This document shows positions 1-9,034 of a stretch of DNA of 64,000 nucleotides, in pieces. The notes beneath the pieces are model-generated. The model made no database searches. It saw nothing but the letters and a program-made list of their open reading frames with translations, and had not been told where the DNA came from. Source of the DNA: Staphylococcus americanisciuri. GTDB taxonomy: Bacteria > Bacillota > Bacilli > Staphylococcales > Staphylococcaceae. Numbering within the stretch: position 1 is the first letter of the stretch; each line of letters starts with the position of its first letter. The position numbers and the translations under genes were made by a program. The DNA lies in contig NZ_JANUXY010000002.1 in the NCBI RefSeq assembly GCF_024814435.1, positions 186,001-250,000 of the forward strand, written 5' to 3'.

Positions 1-381
1 AAAAACGGGGGTGAAATTCTCGTAACAGATGATATCGATGAAGGCGTAAAAGGTTCTGACGTCATTTATACAGATGTTTGGGTATCTATGGGCGAACCTG
101 ACGAAGTTTGGGAACAACGTATTAAATTGCTAGAACCATATCGTGTGACTAAAGAACTTATGGAAAAAACTGGCAACCCAAATACAATCTTTGAACATTG
201 TTTACCATCATTCCATGATACGGAAACAACAATTGGTAAACAAATTCAAGAAAAATATGGTCTGACTGAAATGGAAGTAACTAATGAAGTATTTGAAAGT
301 GAACAATCAGTTGTTTTCCAAGAAGCAGAAAATAGAGCACATACTATTAAAGCTGTTATGGTCGCAACACTAGGCGAATAG
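1..381 (+). CDS. arcB: Catabolic ornithine carbamoyltransferase, 3' part
   Basis: The reading frame is open from base 1, so the gene begins upstream of the window. The last 126 residues are present, against about 335 for the family. They carry the ornithine-binding signature HCLPSFHD, whose Cys and Leu-Pro are diagnostic of OTCases, and the usual C-terminal helix ([12 protein letters not shown]). The enzyme converts citrulline and phosphate to ornithine and carbamoyl phosphate in the arginine deiminase pathway. The carbamate kinase gene follows 19 bases later, which supports the catabolic (ArcB) rather than the anabolic (ArgF) paralogue. The function is seen directly; the catabolic role is inferred from context. 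Confidence 0.95.
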   Translation, partial: KNGGEILVTDDIDEGVKGSDVIYTDVWVSMGEPDEVWEQRIKLLEPYRVTKELMEKTGNPNTIFEHCLPSFHDTETTIGKQIQEKYGLTEMEVTNEVFESEQSVVFQEAENRAHTIKAVMVATLGE

Positions 382-400
382 AGGAAAGGAGAGCCTACAG

Positions 401-1330
401 ATGTCAAAAATTGTTGTAGCTTTAGGTGGTAACGCTTTAGGTCAATCGCCAACTGAACAATTGGATTTATTGAAAGGGACAGCGCAATCATTAGTCAGCT
501 TAATCGATAAAGGGCATGAAGTGGTAGTAAGTCATGGTAACGGGCCACAAGTCGGAAGCATTAACTTAGGCTTAAATTATGCAGCTGAACATAAACAAGG
601 TCCCCCATTTCCATTTCCTGAATGTGGGGCGATGAGTCAAGCGTATATTGGCTATCAAATGCAAGAAAGCCTACAAAATGAACTGCATTCAAGAGGCATA
701 AACAAAGAAGTTGTGACGTTAGTGACGCAAGTTGAAGTTGCAGCGGATGACCCAGCCTTTAACAATCCAACGAAACCGATTGGCTTATTTTATACAAAAG
801 AACAAGCAGATAAAACAATGCAAGAAAAAGGCTATACGTTTGTTGAAGACGCTGGGCGTGGTTATCGTCGTGTTGTTCCTTCACCACAACCTATCAATAT
901 CGTTGAACTAGACAGTATTGAAACGTTAATTACACGCGGAACATTAGTTATCGCAGCTGGTGGCGGTGGCATCCCAGTTGTGAAAGAAAACGAGCATTAT
1001 AAAGGCGTTGATGCAGTAATTGATAAAGATAAAACAAGTGCTTTATTAGCCGCGCATTTACAATCTGATCAACTCATTATTTTAACAGCTGTTGATTACG
1101 TGTATATTAATTATGGCAAAAACAATCAAAAAGTACTTGAAACAGTAACTGTCGATGAAATGAAACAACATATCGCTGATGGCCAATTTGCGAAAGGAAG
1201 TATGCTTCCAAAAGTCGAAGCAGCGCTACAATTCCTTGAGAAAAAACCTGAGGGCAGTATCCTAATCACCTCTCTTGCCAATTTAGGTGATGCACTTGAT
1301 GGCAAAGTTGGTACAGTTATTAAAAACTAA
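401..1330 (+). CDS. arcC: Carbamate kinase
   Basis: A 309-residue protein of the expected length for the amino-acid-kinase family. It uses carbamoyl phosphate and ADP to make ATP, CO2 and ammonia, the energy-yielding last step of the arginine deiminase pathway in the cytoplasm. It shows the N-terminal phosphate-binding GGNALGQ, the HGNGPQVG loop (about residues 48-55) and the AAGGGGIPV loop near residue 185. An AGGAAAGGAG ribosome site sits just upstream of the ATG. It follows arcB in the same operon, and a strong hairpin terminator follows, so arcC looks like the last gene here. Confidence 0.96.
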   Translation: MSKIVVALGGNALGQSPTEQLDLLKGTAQSLVSLIDKGHEVVVSHGNGPQVGSINLGLNYAAEHKQGPPFPFPECGAMSQAYIGYQMQESLQNELHSRGINKEVVTLVTQVEVAADDPAFNNPTKPIGLFYTKEQADKTMQEKGYTFVEDAGRGYRRVVPSPQPINIVELDSIETLITRGTLVIAAGGGGIPVVKENEHYKGVDAVIDKDKTSALLAAHLQSDQLIILTAVDYVYINYGKNNQKVLETVTVDEMKQHIADGQFAKGSMLPKVEAALQFLEKKPEGSILITSLANLGDALDGKVGTVIKN

Positions 1331-1362
1331 CATTAAATGTTATAAATACAACATATTAAAAT

Positions 1363-1407
1363 AAGTAGTGAAGCAATCTACGACGGTAGGTCACTTCACT
1401 ACTTTTA
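1363..1407 (+). terminator. Terminator of the arc operon
   Basis: A perfect 11-bp inverted repeat (AAGTAGTGAAG / CTTCACTACTT) with a 20-base loop, followed by a short T run. It lies 33 bases after the arcC stop and before a convergent gene, so it probably ends arc transcription. Confidence 0.75.
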
Positions 1408-1497
1408 ATGGTTTGAATTAATTTTAATTGTATAGAGAAGGAGCTTGAGTATTCTTAGGTATGAGAGTGTTAGTACGCTACTTTTTTTACAGATTAA

Positions 1498-2250
1498 TTA
1501 GAGGTCTACATCTTCAATGCTTATGCTTAAATTATCAAGGCGTTCATTTAAACTTGGGTGACTTGATAGAGCGCTTCGTTTTTTAAAGTCAAATATATCT
1601 AAAGTAATAAATTTTTGAAATGCACTTTTTATGTCTGAATGATCAATATAATTTGAAGCATAAGAATCACACTTTAATTCAAGGTGTCTCTTATATTTAA
1701 AGTTAAGTCCGATACCTAAAAAGTATATAGATACGAATAATACAATCGTCATAATTAAATATAAGGCATTAGTAGGTAATTGAACTATGGGTATAATTAT
1801 AAAGAAAATAAAAGGTATTACCGTAAATGCGCTTAATGATGCTAGATGCATTTTGAGTGAATCATTGTCTTTTATATGACTATATTCATGTAATATAAAA
1901 AATCTAAGCTCATCTTTGGAAAGTTTATTAATTAATGAACTATCAATAAATATAGCGGATTTCTTCTTTTTTACTGCAAATAAATTAGGTTTAAATGGCA
2001 TATCCACAGAATATAAATGTACTTCTTTATTTGCTAATTCTGGAATGTTGTTTTCTACAAATTCATTTGATAATTCTTTTTTGTTTGGAAAAATTAATCC
2101 AATATGCGGTTTTAAGAACGCATAAACAAATAGGCCTAAAGAAAATGCAAAAAAGTATCTTATTAAATTGTCATTGATAAAAGTGAAATTTAAAATATTA
2201 ACTTTTAATAATATAGCAATCACAAAAAGTAATAGTGAAATGATTCTCAT
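1498..2250 (-). CDS. M48-family zinc metalloprotease, membrane-bound
   Basis: About 250 residues, starting at the ATG at 2250, which has AAAGGA 10 bases upstream. Two hydrophobic segments at the N-terminus (about residues 1-20 and 30-45) are followed by a zinc-binding HEYSH motif (the HExxH of M48/M56 peptidases). Two more membrane segments come next, then ELKCDSYA, which fits the third zinc ligand and the Glu-x3-Asp pattern of M48 (HtpX/Ste24-like) enzymes. A role in membrane protein quality control or peptide maturation is possible, but no partner is visible. The surroundings are decayed accessory DNA, so the gene may belong to a lost bacteriocin or transfer locus. Confidence 0.75.
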   Translation of the reverse strand: MRIISLLLFVIAILLKVNILNFTFINDNLIRYFFAFSLGLFVYAFLKPHIGLIFPNKKELSNEFVENNIPELANKEVHLYSVDMPFKPNLFAVKKKKSAIFIDSSLINKLSKDELRFFILHEYSHIKDNDSLKMHLASLSAFTVIPFIFFIIIPIVQLPTNALYLIMTIVLFVSIYFLGIGLNFKYKRHLELKCDSYASNYIDHSDIKSAFQKFITLDIFDFKKRSALSSHPSLNERLDNLSISIEDVDL

Positions 2251-2339
2251 ATATATCAAATCCTTTAACTTAGTTATCGCATATTTTTCTAGACCACCTG
2301 TTATAACAAATAAGATGAATAGACAAGAAATTAATAGTT

Positions 2340-2630
2340 ATGAAGTATTATCGATCTAAGTTGTTTAAAACATATGTGACGTCTAGAGATGTTTTAGACT
2401 ATCTATTAAACCTTGATGAAAAGCTTTATAAGGTCTATATGCTTGTTCAAGAACTTAGAGAAGCATTGAAACAATATGATTGGTTACGATTTACCCTATG
2501 CCAAGTTGAGAAGAAGAATGTATCAGCCGGTGTGTGGCGTGACGTTCGATTCTACAAAAAGCACGGTTCCATTATTCGTTCAACAATCAATTATCCGCAG
2601 TTTAACAATAAGGTTAAGTTTATAAAATGA
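2340..2630 (+). pseudogene. ISL3-family transposase remnant (C-terminal part)
   Basis: A 96-codon frame with no convincing ribosome site. Its text resembles the C-terminal third of staphylococcal ISL3 (IS1181-like) transposases: the VLDYLLNLDE stretch, a long linker, and NNKVKFIK at the end, which corresponds to the INNKIKVIKR signature. The DDE core is missing. The call rests on recalled family pattern, not a search. It marks past insertion next to the decayed lantibiotic protease. Confidence 0.55.
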
Positions 2631-2647
2631 ACAGCCCAAAAGAATAA

Positions 2648-2697
2648 CCTATCTATTCATCTGCATTGGGATTTTTAACGAAACATAAATAGATAGG
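2648..2697. repeat. Inverted repeat next to the ISL3 remnant
   Basis: A 10-bp inverted repeat (CCTATCTATT / AATAGATAGG) separated by 30 bases, directly after the transposase remnant. It could be an IS-linked hairpin or a weak terminator; there is no clear T run. Confidence 0.35.
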
Positions 2698-2760
2698 GAA
2701 CCAACACTCCGCAGAATTATCCGCTTTTATTGCATCAGCATTCTCAATACAAATTTAAAG

Positions 2761-2931
2761 CTATCGCTCAAACTGTTTATCCATGTAAAATCCAAGGATA
2801 ATCCCCAATGGTATTCCTAAAAATGGGGTAATAAATATACTCAATACAAAAGATGAAATAACTGATCCTATAATCACATTAGTATTAATTACTAATTCTG
2901 GAATTCTTGAAATTAATTCTTTAACCTTCAT
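2761..2931 (-). CDS. Small membrane protein (56 residues), unknown function
   Basis: The start at 2931 is preceded by AGGGGGA six bases upstream, much better than longer alternatives. The peptide has a short polar N-terminus (MKVKELISRIPEL), one or two closely packed hydrophobic stretches around a Pro-Gly turn (FLGIPLGIILGF), and a charged end (DKQFER). It lies directly downstream of the broken leader-peptidase gene on the same strand, so it may be a leftover accessory or immunity peptide of a lantibiotic cluster. No family is recognised. Confidence 0.5.
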   Translation of the reverse strand: MKVKELISRIPELVINTNVIIGSVISSFVLSIFITPFLGIPLGIILGFYMDKQFER

Positions 2932-3062
2932 AAAATCCCCCTGTATTTTTAAAGTTCTTTTTGATTGATTACATACACTGACAAAGCATAAGGAATGATA
3001 CAAATTCCTCTGCTTATTAAAGTATACAGACCGAGTATACCTAAACTTTCTTGTAATACCAA

Positions 3063-3497
3063 ATTATTAATAACAGATGATATACTCTTTTAAAATCGAA
3101 AGTACCTTGTAAATCTATATCCTTTGCTACTGCAGCTGTAACATGAGGAACTGCTAAACTTGTTCCCCCTGATAATACAACGCCTTTAGGGAAAGATCTT
3201 CCACTCAAATTGCTAAGCACTGTTTTGTTAGTAGAATAGGTTAAAATATAGTTATCAATGGTGGGTAGAAATTAACACTTCCAATAGGAGCATATATATT
3301 TACATTAGAGCTATAATTAGTGCGCCATACAGATATAACATTAGGGTGATAGGAATATAATCCGTTTTAGAGGTGTCTATTCCATCATTACCAGCTGAAG
3401 ACACCATAACAATATTTCTAGAAATTGCATAATCTATTACTTTTGTAAAAACTTCAATAGCAATTCTTTTCTCACACGTTATAACTACCATTGGCAT
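3063..3497 (-). pseudogene. Subtilisin-like lantibiotic leader peptidase (EpiP-like), broken
   Basis: Three successive frames read as one S8 peptidase. First comes VIDYAISRNIVMVSSAGNDG, the region holding the oxyanion-hole Asn. Then, in another frame, YSYHPNVISVWRTNYSS and NIYAPIGSVNF. In a third frame comes the catalytic-Ser region GGTSLAVPHVTAAVA and KDIDLQG. Two frameshifts are needed (near 3355 and near 3243), and the whole N-terminal part with Asp and His is missing. The order and wording resemble EpiP, the extracellular protease that cuts the epidermin leader. No lantibiotic precursor, LanB/C or LanM gene lies nearby, so this is a relic of a lost cluster. Confidence 0.75.
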
Positions 3498-3508
3498 CTT
3501 ACTATCAA

Positions 3509-4552
3509 CTAGTGATTCTCTGCTTTTAATTCTTCTTGGAGTTTACCTAGATGTCTCAACGTTGGTGTTAATGCTGCAAAGAAAAAGCCTTCTTTCAGTT
3601 TACGTGCTTGTGGTGATTGATAGGCATATGCTTTTGAGCCACCATTAACCATCGATGCTTGATTCACGTCAAGCAACAAATAGCCAGCTCTTTTCTTTAG
3701 CGCAATCAGTGTCTCAAAGTACTTCTGTAAGTCCTTTTTATTTAATATATCATAAAAATATTGCCTAATTTGATTGTATTGTTTTTCAAATCCTTGCACA
3801 TCGTACTCCAGATATTGATTAATGCCGTTTTGTGCATGAGAGAATTGGTGGATTAAATCAAGCGATGCACGAATGGCACCTAATGCGATTGGAATCTGTA
3901 ATGCGACAAATTGTGGTCGTATTTGTGTTGCGAATGCCTTTGCATTGTGTGTGATAATATGTTCTGCTGGTATTAGGAGGTTGTGCAGTTCAATCGAAAA
4001 TGTTGCTGAGCCGTTAACACCTAAAAAGTTAGACATTTCCTTCATTGTAATACCCGTTTGGTTGGCTTGAACGACAAACATGACAAGTTCATCAGATGAT
4101 GTACTCTTAGAAATTGCGCCAAAATAATGATCAGATCCAATATTACTAATCGCAGGCAATCTACCATTCACAATGAGCTGTTGCTTTTCATCATAGTGAT
4201 GCGACAGATTGAACGTCTCTAAATCATTAAATGACTTCATCGGATTTGATAATCCAGTTGCACCTAAAATGTTGCCTGATAATAATTGCTGCTGTAGATA
4301 TTGATTGAAATAGGGTGCTTCCGCATTTTTTAAGTAAGTAGAAAACGCCAATTGACACCATAAGCAGAAACCAGTGGTCAAACAAGACTCGGATACTTGT
4401 TCAATAATTTCTGAGTTGCCTTTGATATCATCTTCTTTGAAATAGCCTTCTTTAAACAAAGTACTAATAAAGTCTTTCGGATAATATGAACCCTCATCAA
4501 TTGCTACTAAATATGGTTTTAGTTTACCTTCAATATGTGTGTCTAAACTCAT
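3509..4552 (-). CDS. Acyl-CoA dehydrogenase-like flavoprotein of an ABC-transporter operon
   Basis: About 347 residues from the ATG at 4552, which has AAGGAG nine bases upstream; an in-frame ATG at 4570 has none. The overall pattern is that of the acyl-CoA dehydrogenase fold: helical N-terminus, a beta domain near GSATFSIELHNLLIP, and a helical C-terminus. It is closest in style to the DszC/SfnB flavin-dependent branch that oxidises organosulfur compounds rather than acyl-CoAs. It is the last gene of an operon with a SsuABC/TauABC-type importer and a DUF4242 protein, an arrangement known from other staphylococci. The inferred role is oxidation of the imported substrate, whose identity is unknown. 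Confidence 0.75.
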   Translation of the reverse strand: MSLDTHIEGKLKPYLVAIDEGSYYPKDFISTLFKEGYFKEDDIKGNSEIIEQVSESCLTTGFCLWCQLAFSTYLKNAEAPYFNQYLQQQLLSGNILGATGLSNPMKSFNDLETFNLSHHYDEKQQLIVNGRLPAISNIGSDHYFGAISKSTSSDELVMFVVQANQTGITMKEMSNFLGVNGSATFSIELHNLLIPAEHIITHNAKAFATQIRPQFVALQIPIALGAIRASLDLIHQFSHAQNGINQYLEYDVQGFEKQYNQIRQYFYDILNKKDLQKYFETLIALKKRAGYLLLDVNQASMVNGGSKAYAYQSPQARKLKEGFFFAALTPTLRHLGKLQEELKAENH

Positions 4553-4566
4553 AAAATTCAACTCCT

Positions 4567-5325
4567 TCATTCGCCAAAACGTTTTAAGATTAATTTTTCA
4601 AAGTAACTAATAAAGCGATCAATTAAGAATCCGAATACACCAATAAAGAATATGGCAGCTAAAACGTCTTCCAGATTTAACATATTGCGTGAATCTATAA
4701 TAAGGAAGCCAAGTCCTGACTGTGCGCCAATCATTTCACCGGATACTAAGAAAATCCAACTTGTACCGACTGCCATATGTATACCGCCCATAATATGTTT
4801 GAAAGCACCAGGAAATAGAATATTTTTGTACAATGACCAGCCTTTTAAGTTTAAATTAGACGCAATTTTTAAGTATTGAGGTTCAATATGTTTGATGCCT
4901 TTAATTGTATTAAAAACAATCGGGAAAAATGCGGCGATAAATATAATAGTAATGGCAGGTAAGCTCCCAACACCAAACCATAAAACGACAAATGGTGACC
5001 ATGCAATAGGAGAGATAGGTCTTATTAATTGAAATAACGGTTCTATGGCATTAAATAATGAATGACTGCGACCTAATAAGAAGCCAATAGGTACGCCAAG
5101 AATAATGGCTAATACAAAACCCATAATAAAGCGATACAAGCTAATACTGAGGTGTGTGAATATCTCACCAGTGATAATGAAGTGCCATATACTTTTTAAT
5201 ACCAAAAATGGACTGGGTAAAAGAATTGGCTGATAGTGACCAACGATGATTACGAATTGCCATATTAATAGAAAAATAATAAAAGTAACGATTGGTAAGT
5301 ACCATTTTTTAATATTAACGATCAT
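4567..5325 (-). CDS. ABC importer permease (SsuC/TauC type)
   Basis: A 252-residue integral membrane protein with about six hydrophobic segments and the BPD_transp_1 core (PISPIAWSPFVVLWFGVG, then a GA-rich EAA-like loop around NLNLKGWSLYKNILFPGA). This is the permease class of nitrate/sulfonate/taurine importers. It begins five bases after the binding-protein gene ends and stops 14 bases before the flavoprotein gene starts, so the genes are cotranscribed. It should form the membrane channel used by the ATPase at 6304-7044. Confidence 0.88.
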   Translation of the reverse strand: MIVNIKKWYLPIVTFIIFLLIWQFVIIVGHYQPILLPSPFLVLKSIWHFIITGEIFTHLSISLYRFIMGFVLAIILGVPIGFLLGRSHSLFNAIEPLFQLIRPISPIAWSPFVVLWFGVGSLPAITIIFIAAFFPIVFNTIKGIKHIEPQYLKIASNLNLKGWSLYKNILFPGAFKHIMGGIHMAVGTSWIFLVSGEMIGAQSGLGFLIIDSRNMLNLEDVLAAIFFIGVFGFLIDRFISYFEKLILKRFGE

Positions 5326-5330
5326 TTCAT

Positions 5331-6299
5331 TTATCCCTCCTTATACAACTTGGGATCAACAAAATCTTTATAAGTCGGTGCTTTGAAAAGCTTTTTCTCG
5401 TCTACTAATTGTTTAATTTTGTTATAACCCTTTTCGTTAATTGCTAAGTTACCGTAAGAAGTCCATTCAGCGGATTGTGATAAAACTTGTTTGTCTTGTT
5501 TAAAGTTTTTGTCCATAATTTCTATACTTTTATCTTTATCCTCCATTTGGAAACCAGCTTTTTTATAATCTGATATAAAATCTTGAATAACTGTCTGATG
5601 TTGATTGATGAGATCACTTCTAAGTACAAGTACGCAACAATAGGCATCTGGTATGATGTCATTCCCATGCAATAAAGTGTGGCCGCTTCCTAATTTTTCA
5701 CCAAGTGCGCCAAATGGTTCTGCTACAGAATAGCCAGAAATGCTACCTTCATTTAGTGCAGCAGGCATTTCAGCTGGAGGCATTTCGTGATAACTGAAAG
5801 TATCTGAACTGAGTTTCATTTGTTTTCGCATTTCATCTAATAATAAATAATGTGTTGAATAACGATGTGGTATCGCAAAATGATAGGTTTTATGTTCGTG
5901 AAAATCTGACAGTCCTCCCCCTTTTTCTCCTATAACAACGTTACCTTCATGATGACCTAAAGCTACAGCCTTAATATCTGACCCTTTTTGTTTTGATTTC
6001 ATCGCCAGTTCAATAAGTGTAGAAGCACCATCGATTTTGCCACTGTTCAAAGCATCCATCAGATCCGGCCAATTATTAAAACGTACTAATTTCAAGTTAT
6101 AATTCGAGTTTTTCTCACTTTGTTGGATTTCTTTTGTCATCATCAAATTTGCTGAATGTGTGATGGGTAAGTAGCCAATCTTTATCGTTTGTTTTACATT
6201 TTTGTGATTCAGGCTATTTTTTTGTGTATTCAAGTTACAGCCAGAAAGGATAATAAGGAATATGAAAGTAAGCAAAATGAATCTTTTCAATCGTCTCAA
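5331..6299 (-). CDS. ABC importer substrate-binding lipoprotein (NrtA/SsuA/TauA-like)
   Basis: A 322-residue protein with a lipoprotein signal: basic start MRRLKR, hydrophobic stretch, and lipobox LSGC with Cys at about residue 21. The mature part starts with KIGYLPITHSANLM, typical of the NMT1/SsuA-like periplasmic fold that binds nitrate, sulfonates, taurine or pyrimidine precursors. The PAEMPAALNEGSISGYSVAEPFG region fits the hinge and second lobe. It should be anchored on the outer face of the membrane and deliver ligand to the neighbouring permease. The ligand cannot be read from sequence; the downstream flavoprotein makes an organosulfur compound plausible. Confidence 0.85.
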   Translation of the reverse strand: MRRLKRFILLTFIFLIILSGCNLNTQKNSLNHKNVKQTIKIGYLPITHSANLMMTKEIQQSEKNSNYNLKLVRFNNWPDLMDALNSGKIDGASTLIELAMKSKQKGSDIKAVALGHHEGNVVIGEKGGGLSDFHEHKTYHFAIPHRYSTHYLLLDEMRKQMKLSSDTFSYHEMPPAEMPAALNEGSISGYSVAEPFGALGEKLGSGHTLLHGNDIIPDAYCCVLVLRSDLINQHQTVIQDFISDYKKAGFQMEDKDKSIEIMDKNFKQDKQVLSQSAEWTSYGNLAINEKGYNKIKQLVDEKKLFKAPTYKDFVDPKLYKEG

Positions 6300-6303
6300 C
6301 TCC

Positions 6304-7044
6304 TTATAAATAGTATTCTGGTTCTGCCAAATGATGATTTAACGCAAATTTTTCCATAATGTCATTTCTAATTTTTAATAAATGGCTGTTATTACGATTA
6401 CGAGGATGTGATTGTGCTATATGATATTGACTGAGAATATCACAACCATCTCCAAGCAATATAATGTCATCTGACAGATAAATGGCTTCATCTATATCAT
6501 GTGTCACTAAAATGATTGTTGCCGTTGTTCTTTCTTTCAAAAGTATCAATTGATCTTGTAATTTATAACGCGTAAAAGCATCTAATGCGCCTAAAGGTTC
6601 ATCCATGAGTATTACTTTCGGTTGATGAACTTGTGCCCGACAGAGTGCAACACGTTGTTTCATGCCACCCGACAATGCTTCTGGAAATAATAAGCCTTTA
6701 TGATTTAAATCTACAGTTTGTAAATGTGTGTTTATTTCTTCATCGCTGATACGATGAGGTAAACCAAGACGTATATTGTCATTGATATTTTTCCATGGAA
6801 GCAAATTATGGTGCTGAAAGATCATCAAGCAATCCGGCGATGGGTCTTCTTTAACTTGACCACCAATCGTAACTTTTCCCGAAGTTGACTTTAAAAAGCC
6901 ACCAATAATATTTAACAATGTGGACTTACCACAACCGCTTTTGCCTATTAATGTTACGACTTTACCTTTTTCTATTTTTAACTCGAAATCTTTAATAACA
7001 AGATTGTTATCAAATTGATGTTGGATATGATTAATGTGAATCAT
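6304..7044 (-). CDS. ABC importer ATP-binding protein (SsuB/TauB type)
   Basis: A 246-residue ATPase with Walker A GKSGCGKST (about residues 34-42), Q-loop region MIFQHHNLLPW, signature LSGGMKQR, Walker B VILMDEPLGALD and the H-loop THD. The LLPW after the Q-loop and the length are typical of the nitrate/sulfonate/taurine class. It lies four bases upstream of the lipoprotein gene in the same transcript. A small hairpin separates it from the DUF4242 gene upstream. Confidence 0.92.
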   Translation of the reverse strand: MIHINHIQHQFDNNLVIKDFELKIEKGKVVTLIGKSGCGKSTLLNIIGGFLKSTSGKVTIGGQVKEDPSPDCLMIFQHHNLLPWKNINDNIRLGLPHRISDEEINTHLQTVDLNHKGLLFPEALSGGMKQRVALCRAQVHQPKVILMDEPLGALDAFTRYKLQDQLILLKERTTATIILVTHDIDEAIYLSDDIILLGDGCDILSQYHIAQSHPRNRNNSHLLKIRNDIMEKFALNHHLAEPEYYL

Positions 7045-7084
7045 TAAAACACCTCGAATCTTATCGTGTTGAGTTCTAAACTGA

Positions 7085-7110
7085 AAGGGCTATGCAAGCA
7101 CATAACCCTT
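7085..7110 (-). terminator. Intra-operon stem-loop (possible weak terminator)
   Basis: AAGGGCTATG / CATAACCCTT forms a 10-bp stem with one mismatch and a six-base loop in the 103-base gap between the DUF4242 gene and the ABC ATPase. The following T run is poor, so it could lower expression of the transporter relative to the first gene or protect the mRNA. Confidence 0.4.
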
Positions 7111-7147
7111 ATAAGCACATATCTGATTTTTCAGAAAATGTAGAGCG

Positions 7148-7660
7148 TTATAATTTTTCGATATCATCTATAGGTGTATCTACTGCTTTACGTGCACGTC
7201 GAACGGCATCTTCATCTGGTGCGTCGTATAGACAGATACATTTTGACATGTCTTCACACACGTAAGTACGTTGGAATTGTACTTCAGGTACCTCTTCATA
7301 ATGTACGGAATTTTTCTTCTTACGTGTCAAGTATTGCTCCATCGTGATGCCCTCAGGAATATTCCAAGTAACGAGAAAATCTACATGAGCATCGCCTTTT
7401 TTAACGTCATCTAATTCTTTACCGACTAAGCGAACTTGTTTTACGAGATTGATATTGATAGAGGCATTTTCTAAAAATTGCTTAGCTTCCTCACTGCTAT
7501 TTGCTTCAACAATAAAGTATCCATGAGTAAGGTTTGATGTAGCTTGTACTTCTATAAGTGTCGGTAATTCTCCCGTTGTTAAGTTGGCTGCCTGTTTTTC
7601 TAACTCCTCTTTTGTTGAAAAGACAGTTAAATCATTTGCTTCAAGTAAAAATAATGTCAT
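7148..7660 (-). CDS. DUF4242-type small protein, first gene of the ABC/flavoprotein operon
   Basis: A 170-residue soluble protein made of two similar ferredoxin-like halves. The C-terminal half (TFQRTYVCEDMSKCICLYDAPDEDAVRRAR style) is typical of DUF4242/SCO4226-like proteins, some of which bind nickel. The N-terminal half repeats the theme more loosely (YFIVEANSSEEAKQFLENA). A likely ribosome site (AGGGGG) and a good sigma-A promoter precede it. It heads the operon with the importer and flavoprotein, as in other staphylococci. The function is unknown; a metal-dependent or monooxygenase-accessory role is inference. Confidence 0.7.
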   Translation of the reverse strand: MTLFLLEANDLTVFSTKEELEKQAANLTTGELPTLIEVQATSNLTHGYFIVEANSSEEAKQFLENASININLVKQVRLVGKELDDVKKGDAHVDFLVTWNIPEGITMEQYLTRKKKNSVHYEEVPEVQFQRTYVCEDMSKCICLYDAPDEDAVRRARKAVDTPIDDIEKL

Positions 7661-7691
7661 AATCTATACCCCCTAAAATAGTAATGAGTAA

Positions 7692-7720
7692 ATAATACTA
7701 TAATTCCTACCTGTTTACAA
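7692..7720 (-). promoter_or_regulatory. Sigma-A-type promoter of the DUF4242/ABC operon
   Basis: On the minus strand TTGTAA, a 17-base spacer, then TATTAT, about 30 bases before the start codon at 7660. This is a near-consensus vegetative promoter. Confidence 0.6.
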
Positions 7721-8234
7721 GGATATAAAGAGACATTTAATTATTTTTGAACTGGGATGATTAACAGTAAATAGAAATGTAGGATAGACAATGGCAATAA
7801 CTGGAAATATGATGATTATTTGATGACCTCTATAAATGATTGTTGAATGATTTTTAATACGTGATTGCTTTAAGAGATATAAGGTAAGAATAAATTTATT
7901 TGATATTAAATGTTCAATTTCATTTTCTGTAAATAAACATTTATTAATCATTTTAGGGTTCTTTTTAGTGTTTATATGTATATGCTTTGGCAATATCTTT
8001 TATTTAAGAGAGTGTTAGTGTGTTTAAAATTTTCTTTTTGTGAAAGTTTCATTTTTCTTGAATTGGGTAATTATTAGTATCTGCAGCTAGTAATAAAGGA
8101 ATTTTTTAAGCACGAAAATAGTTCACAGTATTTTCTTTAGAGAATGTAAATTCTAGATATATTTATGTTACACCAATTGATATAAAAATATTTATTATTA
8201 ATGTGGCTTTAATATAATAAAAAGGAGGCATTAT
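7721..8234. other. AT-rich intergenic stretch, nothing clear
   Basis: About 510 bases without a supported gene. A 92-codon minus frame (7715-7993) ends inside the promoter at 7692-7720 and has no family resemblance. A TATAAT hexamer at 8213-8218 may serve the small peptide at 8235. Confidence 0.4.
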
Positions 8235-8324
8235 ATGACGCTATTTGAGTTTTTAATTCCTTTAATAGCTTTTGTTGCAATCTTTATTATAGGTTATATC
8301 TGCGCTAGGATGATGATACGATAA
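8235..8324 (+). CDS. Hydrophobic 29-residue peptide
   Basis: A short frame with an excellent ribosome site (AAAGGAGG, about six bases before the ATG). The product starts MTLFEFLIPLIAF, continues through a single membrane-spanning stretch, and ends in a basic tail (RMMIR). This layout is like small membrane toxins or accessory peptides of bacteriocin loci. It precedes a tubby-like protein and a broken ABC ATPase. No family is assigned; translation is likely from the ribosome site alone. Confidence 0.5.
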   Translation: MTLFEFLIPLIAFVAIFIIGYICARMMIR

Positions 8325-8503
8325 ACTATCTATTCCTTTGAAATGAAGTCGAAAAAGCGTATGACCTATTGATTTATACACCTGAGAATTTACTATTATA
8401 ATGATTAATAAAATGTAAAAGTGTATTGATGGTTGGGGCAATATTGGAAGTTTTCGTCTCCAATAAATTAATCATTTACTTTTCACGAAGGGATTGATTC
8501 TCA

Positions 8504-9031
8504 ATGTACAAATACAAAGTTTATAATAAATTATCTACATCATCTATTAAAATAAAGAATGAAAATAACGATGAAATTGTTGGATATATCAAAAAAAATT
8601 ATTCTAACATTTTTACTCGTTCAATTGATTTAATTGGAGACGGTAAGTTTTTTAATAGCTTTCAGGTGTTTAATAAAGAAAATGATTTAGTTTTTGAATC
8701 TAAACAAAGAAACCCTTTTAAATATAGAGACTTTATTATTAAGTTTAATAGAGAAAATGGTGAATCGCTTATTTTTAATATTGTAGATAAGCATTGGTTC
8801 AAACTCTCTGAAAAAACCGATTTTACTTTTTTAAATACAGAATACATTCTATATAAAAATATGGGAGAATGGGCATATATAGTTAATAAGGAAACAAATA
8901 AAAATGTAGCCAAATGGAAAAATCCTATAACATCTCCTGTTTCTATTTATTTTGAGCTTTTAGATGACTCTCTAAAAGAGTATGACCTTCTTTTTCTAGG
9001 AATATTTCACACTTATTTATATGGAGAATAA
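8504..9031 (+). CDS. Tubby C-terminal-like (LURP-one-like) protein
   Basis: A 175-residue protein, Lys- and Phe-rich, with repeated beta-strand-like segments (IFTRSIDLIGDGKFFNSFQVF, then YILYKNMGEWAYIV) and a hydrophobic last segment (YDLLFLGIFHTYLYGE). In Firmicutes such tubby-like domain proteins often sit beside ABC transporters of bacteriocin immunity or peptide export. That fits here, because a broken ABC ATPase gene begins three bases after its stop. The role is unknown; phospholipid binding is a family-based guess. Confidence 0.5.
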   Translation: MYKYKVYNKLSTSSIKIKNENNDEIVGYIKKNYSNIFTRSIDLIGDGKFFNSFQVFNKENDLVFESKQRNPFKYRDFIIKFNRENGESLIFNIVDKHWFKLSEKTDFTFLNTEYILYKNMGEWAYIVNKETNKNVAKWKNPITSPVSIYFELLDDSLKEYDLLFLGIFHTYLYGE

Positions 9032-9034
9032 CTA

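Noticed and set aside
7715..7993. 92-codon minus-strand frame
   Set aside because: It ends in the -35 of the DUF4242 promoter, has no ribosome site worth naming and no family-like pattern.
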